In this document: positions 17,008 to 25,385 of the stretch, in pieces
Layout: each line of letters starts with the position of its first letter
Position numbering within the stretch: the first letter of the stretch is position 1
Assembly: GCA_013288335.1 (NCBI GenBank)
Contig: JABDCC010000016.1
Span: 1-33,120 of the forward strand
DNA length: 33,120 nt
From: Alphaproteobacteria bacterium
Lineage (GTDB): Bacteria > Pseudomonadota > Alphaproteobacteria > Rickettsiales > JABCZZ01
Direction of reading: 5' to 3'
Notes under the pieces: generated by a model
Seen by the model: only the letters and a program-made list of their open reading frames with translations
Database searches by the model: none
What the model was told of the DNA's origin: nothing
Position numbers and translations under genes: made by a program

Positions 17008-17814
17008 CTACAACAAATCCTTCGGATCGAAAGTCAAATCCATCTCGCGCCAGTTGCCATATTTTTCTGGCGGCAGGTTTTTGAGCGGGCTGCATTTCTG
17101 CACGGCGCGCATGGCGGAATCAGCGGCGGCGCGGAAAAAGGAATCGGAATTATAGCGGCTGTTGTCTCCGGTAAATTCCACTTTGGTCACAGTGCCATCC
17201 TCAGTTAACTCCACGTGCAAATCAATGAGCAGATTGGCAGCATCTTTCGCGCCCGCCGGAGGATACCAGCAACTCTGAAACTGATTACGTATGGAATCTT
17301 TCTCGCTCATGGAAAGTGGTTGGGTGGAATCATAATTCTCTGAGACGGCTTTATTCTGGCTGGTTTCTTTCGGCGCATCGGTCGGTTTTTTGGATTCCTC
17401 ACTTTTTGCGGTTTCCTGGACGCTCTTTAAAATACTATCGAGATCGTCTTCTTTCTTTTTAGCTTTCTTCTGCTCAGGTGGTTTTTCTTTTGTCTTCACC
17501 ACTTCTTTTGCTGGCACAGGAATGGGCTTTTCAGCAGGTTTTTCTTCTGCTTTTTTGGCTTCTACAGTTGCTTTTCTTTCGGTCTTTTTTTCTGCCTCGG
17601 GTTTCTTCTCCTGTTTTTCAGGAGCTTTTTCTTGTGGCTTCACATTGGTGATAGGAGCGATGGGAAGAATATCCACCGAAATCGCCTCTGGTTCTCTATC
17701 CAGATCGCGATGGAAGAAACTCGGCAAGCCGAAGATCAGCAGCAACAGAAAAAATCCGTGCATGGTGAGCGAATATTGAGTGCCTTTTGACATTGCTGGC
17801 ATGGATAACTCCAT
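17008..17814 (-). CDS. tolA: Cell-envelope integrity protein TolA
   Basis: The 268-residue protein has an N-terminal membrane helix (about 14-34, including the SLTMHG motif that in TolA contacts TolQ/TolR). A long charged Lys/Glu/Ala/Pro-rich domain follows (about 50-160), then a globular C-terminal domain with NQFQSCWYPPAGAKDAANL and AVQKCSPLKNLP, whose two cysteines are placed as in TolA domain III. TolA spans the periplasm and links the TolQR motor to TolB-Pal at the outer membrane, needed for envelope constriction at division. It follows tolR with a 2-bp gap. Met5 has a better ribosome binding site (GGAG, 6 bases upstream) than Met1, so the protein may start at 17802. It is shorter than the E. 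coli protein but usual for alphaproteobacteria. No tolB follows. Confidence 0.93.
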   Translation of the reverse strand: MELSMPAMSKGTQYSLTMHGFFLLLLIFGLPSFFHRDLDREPEAISVDILPIAPITNVKPQEKAPEKQEKKPEAEKKTERKATVEAKKAEEKPAEKPIPVPAKEVVKTKEKPPEQKKAKKKEDDLDSILKSVQETAKSEESKKPTDAPKETSQNKAVSENYDSTQPLSMSEKDSIRNQFQSCWYPPAGAKDAANLLIDLHVELTEDGTVTKVEFTGDNSRYNSDSFFRAAADSAMRAVQKCSPLKNLPPEKYGNWREMDLTFDPKDLL

Positions 17815-17816
17815 GG

Positions 17817-18278
17817 CTATCTCTCTTCGTGCGGGGATTTGTCCTGCGGTTGATCGGTAATCAATGCGATTTTGGTTAAGCCCGCCGCGTTAATCTCGCC
17901 AACCACATACATAATATGTCCGTAATCGACATTCTTATCGCCGCGCACAAAAATACGTGTGTCGGTTTTCTCGCCGACAATGGCTTTTAATTTTGCACCG
18001 AGATCATCTACCGCCACCGGAGTTTTCTGAATATATACTTTGCCGTTAGCCTGTATCCAGACGGTAAGCGGCTCATCCTGTCCTTGCAGCGGGGCTGCTT
18101 GCGCTTTGGGCAAATCCACCTGAATACCCGAGGTAAGCATCGGCGCCGTCACCATGAAGATGATAAGCAGCACCAGCATCACGTCCACCATCGGCGTCAC
18201 GTTGATTTCAGTGAAACGCTGTTTGCGGTAACGCCGTGAATCCCTGCCACCACTTCCTGATCCGAGTGAGCCTGCCAT
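17817..18278 (-). CDS. tolR: Tol-Pal system protein TolR
   Basis: The product has 153 residues: a short cytoplasmic N-terminus, one membrane helix (about 28-48, NVTPMVDVMLVLLIIFMVT) with the essential Asp32 of the ExbD/TolR proton channel, and a periplasmic domain that includes VDLPKAQAAP, FVRGDKNVDYGHIMYVVGEI and AGLTKIALIT. TolR and TolQ form the proton-driven motor that energises TolA. The ATG is 1 bp after the tolQ stop, with AGAAGGA as ribosome binding site inside the tolQ end, so the genes are translationally linked. Confidence 0.96.
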   Translation of the reverse strand: MAGSLGSGSGGRDSRRYRKQRFTEINVTPMVDVMLVLLIIFMVTAPMLTSGIQVDLPKAQAAPLQGQDEPLTVWIQANGKVYIQKTPVAVDDLGAKLKAIVGEKTDTRIFVRGDKNVDYGHIMYVVGEINAAGLTKIALITDQPQDKSPHEER

Positions 18279-18279
18279 A

Positions 18280-19023
18280 TTATCCTTCTATCTGGCGTGA
18301 CATGAGCATGTTAAACTCGACGCTGAAATCTTCAAGCTTGCCAGAAAATTTATCGAGCTCGTTGGAAAATTTGTTGTATGCAATTACCGCAGGAATAGCG
18401 GCAAAAAGACCGATGGCTGTGGCAAACAGCGCTTCTGCAATACCAGGGGCAACGCTTACCAGCGAAGTGTTTTTGGAAAGCGCGATTGAAGTAAAGCTAT
18501 GCATGATGCCAAGCACGGTGCCGAACAAACCAATAAACGGTGCAGAAGATCCAACGGTTGCAAGGAAGCCAAGGCCGCTCTCTAACTTTTCAATTTCGCG
18601 GTTGCGGGTCACAATCATTATCTGGTTGATGCGTTCGCGGATGCCGAGTTTGGTGGTCAGGTTTGCAGCTGATATATCGCGTATGCGTGAGCGGAACCAT
18701 TCGTCCATGGCGGCAACAAAAATAACTGCCATTGGGTGATTGGCGCGTTTTTTTACACGTTCGTGAAATTTATCAAGCGCCTCGCTTGCCCAGAAATCTG
18801 CTTCGAATTTCGCTGCTTTGGCTTTGAACTGTCGGAAGGTCAAATATTTATCGAAAATAATCGCCCAAGCCCAGAAAGATGCAAACAGCAACATGGCCAT
18901 CACTATCTGGACGACCGGATCGGCATGCCAGAACATTCCGATAAAGGACATATCATGTGAGACCGGTGTTGCGACATTCACAACATCATTTGCGGAAACG
19001 GGATCGACGGCGGTATTAACCAT
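18280..19023 (-). CDS. tolQ: Tol-Pal system protein TolQ
   Basis: The 247-residue protein has three membrane helices of the MotA/TolQ/ExbB family: about 32-55 (VQIVMAMLLFASFWAWAIIF), about 150-180 (FLATVGSSAPFIGLFGTVLG) and about 190-217 (APGIAEALFATAIGLFAAIP). The GTVLGI and EALFATAIGLFAAIPA segments line the ion channel in this family. It forms the inner-membrane motor with TolR. A strong ribosome binding site (AGAGGAAG) precedes the ATG. Upstream, a palindromic repeat element (19040-19122) separates it from ybgC, and might affect how much transcription continues from ybgC into tolQ. Confidence 0.96.
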   Translation of the reverse strand: MVNTAVDPVSANDVVNVATPVSHDMSFIGMFWHADPVVQIVMAMLLFASFWAWAIIFDKYLTFRQFKAKAAKFEADFWASEALDKFHERVKKRANHPMAVIFVAAMDEWFRSRIRDISAANLTTKLGIRERINQIMIVTRNREIEKLESGLGFLATVGSSAPFIGLFGTVLGIMHSFTSIALSKNTSLVSVAPGIAEALFATAIGLFAAIPAVIAYNKFSNELDKFSGKLEDFSVEFNMLMSRQIEG

Positions 19024-19039
19024 AGTATCTTCCTCTGTT

Positions 19040-19122
19040 CAGGGGGCACGCTGCCCCCAGTTTTACTCCGTAAAACTTCCCCTGCGGGGTCGTCGTTTAG
19101 AACTCCTCCGCGTATCCACGCG
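19040..19122 (+). repeat. Dispersed palindromic element, copy A (between tolQ and ybgC)
   Basis: An approximately 83-bp unit starts CAGGGGGCACGCTGCCCCC, a strong hairpin, followed by a second hairpin TTTTAC-TCCG-GTAAAA-like, then CCCCTGCGGGGTCGTCG and AACTCCTCCGCGTATCCACG. It aligns over its whole length with copies at 25985 and 30954. It fills almost the whole 102-bp gap between ybgC and tolQ. Confidence 0.85.
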
Positions 19123-19125
19123 AAG

Positions 19126-19515
19126 TTATTTGCATTTATCCAATAACCTCTGCGGCAATCGTACCGGTTTGCCCTTTTCGTTGATACAGGCGAGTGTAAC
19201 ATTGATTTCTGTAAGGGGTGTTTTATTGCATTTTATTATTTGCTGCATTTTCATACGCACTTTGCTCACTTCTTGCAAGCGTGTTTCTATGGTAATCATA
19301 TCGTCAAGTTTGGCGGGCGCCAGAAAATCCATTTCGCAGTGGCGCACTACGAACCCGATGCCGTCGTGTTTCATCATGTGCATTTGCGAAAATCCAAGCT
19401 TTCTGAGCCACTCAGTACGGGCGCGTTCGGCGAATTTCAGATAGTTGGCATAATAGACGATGCCCGCCGCGTCGGTGTCTTCGTAATAAATGCGGTAATC
19501 TATGGTATGTGCCAT
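19126..19515 (-). CDS. ybgC: Acyl-CoA thioesterase YbgC (Tol-Pal associated hotdog-fold protein)
   Basis: I start the gene at 19515, giving 129 residues (MAHTIDYRIYYEDTDAAG), because that ATG follows the toxin stop codon by one base and has AGGTGG as ribosome binding site; a longer frame to 19545 would overlap the toxin gene. The hotdog-fold signature YYEDTDAAGIVYYANYLKF, with the catalytic Asp, and FAERARTEWLRKLG mark the 4-hydroxybenzoyl-CoA thioesterase / YbgC family. YbgC hydrolyses acyl-CoA thioesters and is encoded at the head of tol-pal operons in many Proteobacteria, with a link to phospholipid metabolism. Here it is directly preceded by a PIN toxin gene instead of ruvB. Confidence 0.93.
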   Translation of the reverse strand: MAHTIDYRIYYEDTDAAGIVYYANYLKFAERARTEWLRKLGFSQMHMMKHDGIGFVVRHCEMDFLAPAKLDDMITIETRLQEVSKVRMKMQQIIKCNKTPLTEINVTLACINEKGKPVRLPQRLLDKCK

Positions 19516-19516
19516 G

Positions 19517-19930
19517 TTAACCACCTGTTTGAGCGAGAAAATCATTTACGGAAAGGATTTCTGTGCCCTCATATTTTTTGAGCGCGAGCAAATCCTGTTC
19601 GTCGTCGGTTACCAGATACCCAGCGGCACCACCATGCGCAATCGCGAGCAGGTAATTGTCATACATATTGGGCAATACATCCATCAGTCTCGGTTTCTTT
19701 ACCATCACGCACAGCCCGCGTAGGCTATTTACTAGTTGTTCGGCAGCCGAGGGATTGAGCCGTTCACCTATGGGGGAGGAACGCATCGCCCGCAGCAATT
19801 CACTGAGTTGCGGCTCAGCAGTTACCAAGTTTATTTTGCCTTCGCGCCACTTCCTAATCAATCGGGAGGCTTCAGAGTCCTGCATCAATAAAGCGTTTGC
19901 AAAAACAATACTGTCGAGAACTACCCGCAT
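19517..19930 (-). CDS. PIN-domain toxin (putative RNase, type II TA system)
   Basis: The 137-residue protein has a PIN_3-type fold: VVLDSIVFANALL with Asp6 near the N-terminus, SELLRAM with Glu44, MYDNYLLAIA with Asp91 and LVTDDEQDL with Asp109/Asp110. These are the acidic metal ligands of PIN ribonucleases, so it is probably active. The usual Asn of the DTNV motif is Ile here. The ATG overlaps the stop codon of the upstream antitoxin by one base (TAATG) and the stop lies one base before ybgC, so the pair is embedded tightly in the ruvB-ybgC-tol gene order. The target RNA is unknown. Confidence 0.88.
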   Translation of the reverse strand: MRVVLDSIVFANALLMQDSEASRLIRKWREGKINLVTAEPQLSELLRAMRSSPIGERLNPSAAEQLVNSLRGLCVMVKKPRLMDVLPNMYDNYLLAIAHGGAAGYLVTDDEQDLLALKKYEGTEILSVNDFLAQTGG

Positions 19931-20199
19931 TATGCGCTACCCCGAATAGTGTGAATTGTTGCTTTGATTGTCGTCTGTAATTCCTCCGAGGGTAATGCGG
20001 TAAATTTTCCGCGCGCTTCGGCAATGGTTTGGTCTAATACCCGCCATTTGACCGATTCTTCGACGAATTTTGAGATATCACCCTTCTTTGCGCCGCGCTG
20101 AGCAAGAAAGCTTCTGAGAGAAATATCTGTTTCTTTAGAAACACTTATCGTCCATCTTGTGGTTTCATCGTTAGTCATATAATCAACACATAAGTACAT
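19930..20199 (-). CDS. Ribbon-helix-helix-like antitoxin
   Basis: The product has up to 89 residues; Met8 (start at 20178) is an alternative start. The pattern WTISVSKETDISLRSFL, KGDISKFVEESVKWRVLD, then a helical tail (TIAEARGKFTALPSEEL) fits a CopG/RHH-type DNA-binding N-terminus followed by a toxin-binding tail. It precedes and overlaps the PIN toxin gene by one base, the normal order of type II antitoxin-toxin operons, in which the antitoxin also represses the promoter. Confidence 0.8.
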   Translation of the reverse strand: MYLCVDYMTNDETTRWTISVSKETDISLRSFLAQRGAKKGDISKFVEESVKWRVLDQTIAEARGKFTALPSEELQTTIKATIHTIRGSA

Positions 20200-20210
20200 A
20201 GATGCTTATC

Positions 20211-20246
20211 ATGTTAAGAACATAGCATGGTTATTGTGAAAAGCAA
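20211..20246 (-). promoter_or_regulatory. Predicted promoter and operator of the toxin-antitoxin pair
   Basis: Read on the - strand, TTGCTT (20246-20241) and TATGTT (20224-20219) are spaced 16 bases and resemble -35 and -10 boxes. The small inverted repeat ATGTT-AAG-AACAT (20211-20223) overlaps the -10 box and is a plausible antitoxin binding site. The transcript would begin shortly before the antitoxin ATG. Confidence 0.4.
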
Positions 20247-20267
20247 GAAACTGTTATTAAGGAGGTT

Positions 20268-21308
20268 TTACTCTTCGTCTACGCCAAGATCGAGCTGGGT
20301 AGGAAGGATTTTGGGCGGTGTCATACCCAGATGCGAAAAAGCTTTTCTGGTAAGTAGTCGCCCGCGTGGGGTGCGCTGGATAAATCCACACTGAATGAGG
20401 AATGGCTCGATGGTTTCTTCAATCGAATCGCGCTGTTCGGCAAGTCCTGCTGCAATGGTTTCCACACCCACCGGGCCACCCTGGTAATGCTCGGCGATGA
20501 AACGCAAATACCGGTGGTCGGAGGCATCAAGCCCTAACATATCGACATCCAAACGTTTGAGCGAACTATCAGCCAGTGCGCGGTCAATGCCAGTAAGGCC
20601 TGCCGCTTGCGCAAAATCCCGCACACGACGAAGCAACCGCACGGCAATGCGTGGCGTTCCACGCGAGCGTTTGGCAATTTCGAGCGAGCCTTCTTTGCCA
20701 ATGGTAAAGCCTAAAATGCTTGCAGCGCGTTCAATAACATATTGTAATTCAGCCACTTCATAAAATTGCAAGCGCACCGGAATACCAAAGCGATCACGCA
20801 ACGGATTAGAAATTAAACCAAGTCTTGTAGTGGCTCCGACCAGCGTAAAAGGAGGCACGTCGATGCGTACGGTGCGCGCTGCCGGGCCTTCGCCGATGAT
20901 GAGATCGAGCTTGAAATCTTCCATCGCCGGGTAAAGCACCTCTTCAACCGCTGAGTTTAAGCGGTGAATTTCATCGACGAATAATACATCGCCCTTTTGT
21001 AGATTAGTAAGAATCGCCGCTAAATCGCCAGCTTTGGTGAGTATTGGACCGGAAGTGGCGCGAAACCCCACACCCATTTCGCGGGCGATAATTTGCGCGA
21101 GTGTGGTCTTGCCAAGGCCGGGAGGGCCAAAAAGCAATGTGTGATCAAGGGCTTCCTCACGGGTTTTGGCAGCTTCGACAAATACTTTTAAGTTATCACA
21201 AGCCTGTTTCTGGCCGGTAAAATCTGCAAAGGCAAGCGGGCGAAGTGTCTGAAGAGCAAGGTCTTCTTCGTTCATATCGGGTGATAATATCCGGGCGGTT
21301 TCGTTCAT
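20268..21308 (-). CDS. ruvB: Holliday junction branch-migration helicase RuvB
   Basis: The 346-residue protein has the RuvB layout: [12 protein letters not shown] near the N-terminus, Walker A GPPGLGKT (61-68), Walker [11 protein letters not shown] (Asp112-Glu113), sensor 1 [18 protein letters not shown], arginine-finger and winged-helix part with [23 protein letters not shown] and IQRTPRGR. It drives branch migration with RuvA in recombinational repair. The neighbouring upstream gene is not ruvA; a 201-bp gap and a divergent transporter follow. In many alphaproteobacteria ruvB precedes ybgC-tolQRA, and here the toxin-antitoxin pair lies between them. Confidence 0.97.
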   Translation of the reverse strand: MNETARILSPDMNEEDLALQTLRPLAFADFTGQKQACDNLKVFVEAAKTREEALDHTLLFGPPGLGKTTLAQIIAREMGVGFRATSGPILTKAGDLAAILTNLQKGDVLFVDEIHRLNSAVEEVLYPAMEDFKLDLIIGEGPAARTVRIDVPPFTLVGATTRLGLISNPLRDRFGIPVRLQFYEVAELQYVIERAASILGFTIGKEGSLEIAKRSRGTPRIAVRLLRRVRDFAQAAGLTGIDRALADSSLKRLDVDMLGLDASDHRYLRFIAEHYQGGPVGVETIAAGLAEQRDSIEETIEPFLIQCGFIQRTPRGRLLTRKAFSHLGMTPPKILPTQLDLGVDEE

Positions 21309-21509
21309 TTATTCAATCAATTCACATTTAAAATGGTTGGCAAGTTAGCCGCACCTGCCGACTTTTATAGAGCAATTGCGCCCATGCCGCAAATAATTCC
21401 TTGAGTATAGCCACGTTTATATTTATGTAGGAGTCCTTGAAATCAGCTTTAAACAGGCTTAACAAAATAAATCAGAGCATCTGACAAAGGTGCCGACGCA
21501 GGATAAAAA

Positions 21510-22790
21510 GTGAAAAAACCGATCTATAAAGACTTGTTTGTTCAAGTCATCGTCGCCATTCTTTTGGGCATCTTACTCGGACAGCTTGCGCCTGCTACCG
21601 CAGTCAAAATGAAGCCGCTTGGCGATGCCTTCATCAATCTCATCAAAATGATGATTGCTCCAATTATTTTTTGTACGATCGTGTCCGGCGTTGCCGGGAT
21701 GGGCAGCATGAAACAGGTCGGGCGTGTAGGCGCGAAGGCGCTGCTTTGCTTCGAAGTGATTACTACACTCGCGCTTATTATCGGTATGGTGCTGGTGGAG
21801 ATTTATAAACCGGGCAATAGTCTGCATATAGATGCAAGCCAGATCGATGTCAGCATGGTAAAAGCGCAGACCGAACATGTGGAAATGGCTTCGGTGCAAG
21901 AGTTCTTCATGCACATGATCCCAACCACGTTGGTGGGCGCATTTTCCAGCGGTGAAATATTACAGGTGTTGTTGGTTGCGGTGTTCTTTGCAGCGGCGCT
22001 TCCTGCGCTCGGTGAACGCGGCAAACAGATGCTTGGCTTCCTCGATGTGTTTTCGCATATTCTTTTCAAAATGGTGGATCTCATCACCCGACTTGCACCG
22101 TTTGGCGCATTTGGCGCGATGGCATTTACGGTCGGCAAATTCGGCATTGCATCGCTTAGGGATTTAGGCGAGCTAGTGCTTATGTTTTATGTTACCTGCG
22201 CACTTTTTATCATGGTGGCACTTTGGCCGATGATGAAATTTTACTGCAAGCTTAGCACTTGGGGATTTCTGAAATATATCCGCGAAGAAATATTTATCGT
22301 GCTCGGAACTTCCTCTTCAGAATCCGTATTGCCGCGCCTCATGGAAAAGCTCGAATTGCTTGGCTGCAGCAAGCCGGTAGTTGGCATGGTCGTGCCAACC
22401 GGCTATTCATTTAACCTTGTCGGCTCATCAATATATTTTACCATGGGTGCGTTATTCATAACCTATGCGACTCATACACCAATCACCTTCTGGCAGGAAA
22501 TTTCACTGCTCGGCGTTTTACTGGTAGCGTCTAAAGGCGCAGCGGGTGTTTCCGGCAGCGCATTTATTGTGCTTGCCGCAACGCTCAGCACTATGAAAAT
22601 CATGCCACCCGCTACGCTTGACGTTGGCCTCGCGTTGATATTTGCCGTGGATCGTTTTATGTCCACCGGGCGCGCCATTACCAATCTGATTGGCAACGGA
22701 ATCACCACGATTGTGGTTGCCAAGTGGGAAAACGCTCTCGATCACAAGATGGCAGAAAAAGCGCTCAAAGAAGGTAGTCCGGAGCTTTGA
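21510..22790 (+). CDS. dctA: Dicarboxylate/amino acid:cation symporter (DctA-like, DAACS family)
   Basis: The 426-residue protein starts with GTG at 21510, with AGGA as ribosome binding site. It is a multi-helix transporter with the DAACS landmarks: LGDAFINLIKMMIAPIIFCTI, LGTSSSESVLPRLM (hairpin 1 serines), PTGYSFNLVGSSIYFT (helix 7), GAAGVSGSAFIVLAATL (hairpin 2) and DRFMSTGRAITNLIGNG (helix 8). The length and C-terminal half fit DctA, which takes up C4-dicarboxylates; glutamate uptake is possible. The helix-7 motif normally reads N(M/L)DGT, with the Asp serving a cation site; here it is NLVGS. The gene is divergent from ruvB and appears to be transcribed alone. Confidence 0.9.
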   Translation: MKKPIYKDLFVQVIVAILLGILLGQLAPATAVKMKPLGDAFINLIKMMIAPIIFCTIVSGVAGMGSMKQVGRVGAKALLCFEVITTLALIIGMVLVEIYKPGNSLHIDASQIDVSMVKAQTEHVEMASVQEFFMHMIPTTLVGAFSSGEILQVLLVAVFFAAALPALGERGKQMLGFLDVFSHILFKMVDLITRLAPFGAFGAMAFTVGKFGIASLRDLGELVLMFYVTCALFIMVALWPMMKFYCKLSTWGFLKYIREEIFIVLGTSSSESVLPRLMEKLELLGCSKPVVGMVVPTGYSFNLVGSSIYFTMGALFITYATHTPITFWQEISLLGVLLVASKGAAGVSGSAFIVLAATLSTMKIMPPATLDVGLALIFAVDRFMSTGRAITNLIGNGITTIVVAKWENALDHKMAEKALKEGSPEL

Positions 22791-22846
22791 GATTGCTGTT
22801 TAATAAAAAATAATGATATATCTCTCTGTAATATTTAGAGATATAA

Positions 22847-23761
22847 ATGACACCGTCATTACAACACAGAGACGTTACATCCGGCTTCACGCTCATCGAA
22901 ATGAGTATCGTGCTCGTAATTATCGGCTTGATAGTGGGTGGGGTGCTGGTCGGACAGGATTTGATTGCCGCCGCTGCCATCCGCTCGCAGATTTCCCAGA
23001 TTGAGAAATATAATACTGCTGTTAATACATTCAGAGGAAAATATGGTTATTTGCCTGGCGATATGCCGGATCCGCAGGCGACTCAGTTCGGATTTATTGG
23101 AAGAGGAACGGGAGCGGGTATGGGTGACGGAGATGGTGTATTAAGAGGCACCTATAGCAATGTGGCGGCCGGATTTTATAGCACCACGGGTGAAGTCGTG
23201 GCATTTTGGACAGATTTGAGCACTGCCGGATTCATTGATGGCGGCTTTAGTACTGCATCAGAAACTGTCAATCCTGGGGGTATTTCAGGTAGCACTATAG
23301 GTCTTTATCTGCCTGTGGCCAAAATTGGCGCGGGAAATTATGTGAATGTGTGGTCAGGCGGAACAGGTGTGGGTTGGAGCGGTAGTGCTGAGACTGGGAA
23401 TAATGGCATTAATTATTACAGTGTTTCGGTCATTTCAGCCTTAGGTACTGGCGGATATGGAATAACGGCATCTTCTGGGTTAACCGTAATACAAGCCTAT
23501 AATATTGATAAAAAAATAGACGACGGAGTGCCTCAATCTGGCAAAGTTACCGCAAATTATCTTGATTTCAATATCTATCACTGGACCCCAATTTGGGCAG
23601 GTGCTGCAGGCAATAAATATGGAGCTCCTTACACCACGGCAACGAATGGAACGGCAACCACCTGTTTTGATAATGGCGGTGTGGCGGGCGCCATGCAATA
23701 TTCCATGGAACAAAATGGTGGAAATGGGGTTAACTGTGCGCTCAGTTTTCAGTTTCAGTAG
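22847..23761 (+). CDS. Type IV pilin-like protein with prepilin N-terminal cleavage site
   Basis: The product has 304 residues. A short leader ending in Gly13 is followed by FTLIEMSIVLVIIGLIVGG, the prepilin peptidase site and hydrophobic helix of type IV pilins and pseudopilins, with Glu at position 5 of the mature protein (Glu18). After QISQIEKYNTAVNTFRGKYGYLPGDMPDP, common to this group, the rest is Gly/Asn-rich and not recognised. Two cysteines near the C-terminus (in TCFDNG and VNCALS) may form the disulfide loop of type IV pilins. No pilus assembly gene lies nearby, so it depends on machinery encoded elsewhere. Confidence 0.85.
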   Translation: MTPSLQHRDVTSGFTLIEMSIVLVIIGLIVGGVLVGQDLIAAAAIRSQISQIEKYNTAVNTFRGKYGYLPGDMPDPQATQFGFIGRGTGAGMGDGDGVLRGTYSNVAAGFYSTTGEVVAFWTDLSTAGFIDGGFSTASETVNPGGISGSTIGLYLPVAKIGAGNYVNVWSGGTGVGWSGSAETGNNGINYYSVSVISALGTGGYGITASSGLTVIQAYNIDKKIDDGVPQSGKVTANYLDFNIYHWTPIWAGAAGNKYGAPYTTATNGTATTCFDNGGVAGAMQYSMEQNGGNGVNCALSFQFQ

Positions 23762-23829
23762 AAATTGCTTCCCTGCTCTGGACAACTTAAATATCTCAGT
23801 ATAGATTCCCCGCTATTGGAGTAAGGTTC

Positions 23830-24603
23830 ATGGATTTTTTAGCGAGTATTGGACGCGTATTTTTTGGCTTTCTTGAGTCCGTTGGCAGGCTTGCTATTTT
23901 TGCAGTGACTGCAATTGCAACGGGTTTGCGTCCGCCTTATTACCCACGCCAGATTATGCGTCAAATGCTGGAGATTGGTTACTTTTCTTTGCCCGTCATT
24001 GGTCTCACCGCCGTGTTCACCGGCGCGGTGCTGGCATTACAAAGCTATTCAGGATTTTCGCGTTTTAATGCCGAAAGTTCCATTGCCACTGTTGTGGTAT
24101 TATCCATCACCCGGGAGCTTGGTCCGGTGCTTTCGGGGCTTATGGTGGCAGGGCGCATTGGCGCTGCGTTTGCAGCAGAGATTGGCACGATGCGTGTAAC
24201 CGAGCAGATTGATGCGCTTACTACGCTTTCTACCAGCCCGCAAAAATATTTGATATTTCCACGTCTGCTTGCAGGCGTTTTAATGTTGCCATGCTTAGTA
24301 GTGGTTGCTGATATCATCGGTGTATTTGGTGGTTATCTTGTGAGCATTCATAAACTCGGATTTGCTCCCGGGCCTTATCTTACCAGTACGTTTGATTTCC
24401 TCAAACGCATCGATGTCACATCGGGCTTGGTCAAAGCAGCGGTGTTTGGTTTCATTATTGCGCTCATGGGTTGCTATCATGGCTACCATTCCAAAGGTGG
24501 CGCGCAGGGTGTGGGTGCAGCAACCACGAATGCGGTGGTCTCGGCCTCGATTCTTATTTTCTTCGCCAATTATTTTCTCACCGCTTTGTTCTTCGGTTCA
24601 TAG
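23830..24603 (+). CDS. mlaE: Lipid-transport ABC permease MlaE (YrbE)
   Basis: The 257-residue membrane protein carries the MlaE/YrbE signature: RQMLEIGYFSLPVIGLTAVFTGAVLALQ, ELGPVLSGLMVAGRIGAAFAAEIGTM, VTEQIDALTT and PRLLAGVLMLPCLVVVADIIGVFGG. It is the inner-membrane permease of the Mla system, which moves phospholipids between the two membranes. The ATPase gene follows after 2 bp. The substrate-binding MlaD usually found next is not here. Confidence 0.95.
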   Translation: MDFLASIGRVFFGFLESVGRLAIFAVTAIATGLRPPYYPRQIMRQMLEIGYFSLPVIGLTAVFTGAVLALQSYSGFSRFNAESSIATVVVLSITRELGPVLSGLMVAGRIGAAFAAEIGTMRVTEQIDALTTLSTSPQKYLIFPRLLAGVLMLPCLVVVADIIGVFGGYLVSIHKLGFAPGPYLTSTFDFLKRIDVTSGLVKAAVFGFIIALMGCYHGYHSKGGAQGVGAATTNAVVSASILIFFANYFLTALFFGS

Positions 24604-24605
24604 TT

Positions 24606-25385
24606 ATGGCACCCAAAATAGAATTAGTGGACGTTAAGAAATCCTTCGGCAAAAAAGTGGTGCTGGATGGCATCAACTTGACCGTAGAAAAAGGTGAGTC
24701 GCTCGTAGTGATTGGTGGATCAGGCACAGGAAAATCTGTGCTGATCAAATGTATTTTGGGGCTCATTAAACCCGATTCCGGCAGCATCAAAATTGACGGT
24801 CAGGAAGTTACCAATTTGCGCGGCAAAGAGCGTGAGGAACTGATGCGTAAATTTGGCATGTTGTTCCAAGGCGGCGCATTGTTCGACAGCCTCAGTGTTT
24901 GGGAAAATATAACTTTCGCAGTGAAGCAGAATGAAAAAATTTCTAATCAGGCGGCCAAAGACCTGGCGATAGAAAAACTGACTTCGGTAGGGCTTGGCAA
25001 AGAAGTTGCCATGTTAAGCCCATCTGAGCTCTCCGGTGGCATGCAGAAACGCGTGGCGCTTGCGCGTGCCATATGTGCTAAGCCCGATATTATATTTTTT
25101 GATGAGCCTACCACTGGGCTTGACCCGATCATGGCCGACGTGATTAACGATCTGATTATCCAGTGCACGAAAGATTTAGGACTCACCACACTTTCCATCA
25201 CTCATGACATGGCAAGCGCCAGCAAAATTGCCACGAATGTTGCTATGCTTTTTGAAGGAAAACTTATTTGGCAAGGGCGTGCGCAGGAGATTTATCATAG
25301 TAAAAACGCCTATGTGGATCAGTTCGTACATGGTCGCGCACATGGCCCCATTACGGATGGGAAAATTGGCACGGATGGAAAATGA
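24606..25385 (+). CDS. mlaF: Lipid-transport ABC ATPase MlaF
   Basis: I start at the ATG at 24606 (259 residues: MAPKIELVDVKKSFGKKVVL), 2 bp after the mlaE stop; a longer frame to 24471 only overlaps mlaE. Motifs are Walker A GGSGTGKS (37-44), Q-loop MLFQGGALFDSLSVWENI, signature LSGGMQKRVALARA, Walker B IIFFDEPTTGLDP and the switch His in SITHDM. The GGALFDSL stretch is typical of MlaF. It powers MlaE. Its stop overlaps the ATG of the next gene (ATGA), so the three genes form one unit. Confidence 0.95.
   Translation: MAPKIELVDVKKSFGKKVVLDGINLTVEKGESLVVIGGSGTGKSVLIKCILGLIKPDSGSIKIDGQEVTNLRGKEREELMRKFGMLFQGGALFDSLSVWENITFAVKQNEKISNQAAKDLAIEKLTSVGLGKEVAMLSPSELSGGMQKRVALARAICAKPDIIFFDEPTTGLDPIMADVINDLIIQCTKDLGLTTLSITHDMASASKIATNVAMLFEGKLIWQGRAQEIYHSKNAYVDQFVHGRAHGPITDGKIGTDGK

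Noticed and set aside
17390-17779. Plus-strand frame rich in Phe and Ser opposite tolA
   Set aside because: It is the antisense of the Lys/Glu-rich TolA linker.
18978-19202. Minus-strand frame spanning palindromic element copy A
   Set aside because: It overlaps the ends of tolQ and ybgC and owes its length to the repeat; no protein similarity visible.
19516-19545. Longer ybgC start at 19545
   Set aside because: It would overlap the toxin gene by 29 bases; the ATG at 19515 has its own ribosome binding site and begins where the family's conserved sequence begins.
24471-24605. Longer mlaF start inside mlaE
   Set aside because: The extra N-terminus is mlaE in another frame; the ABC domain starts right after the ATG at 24606.
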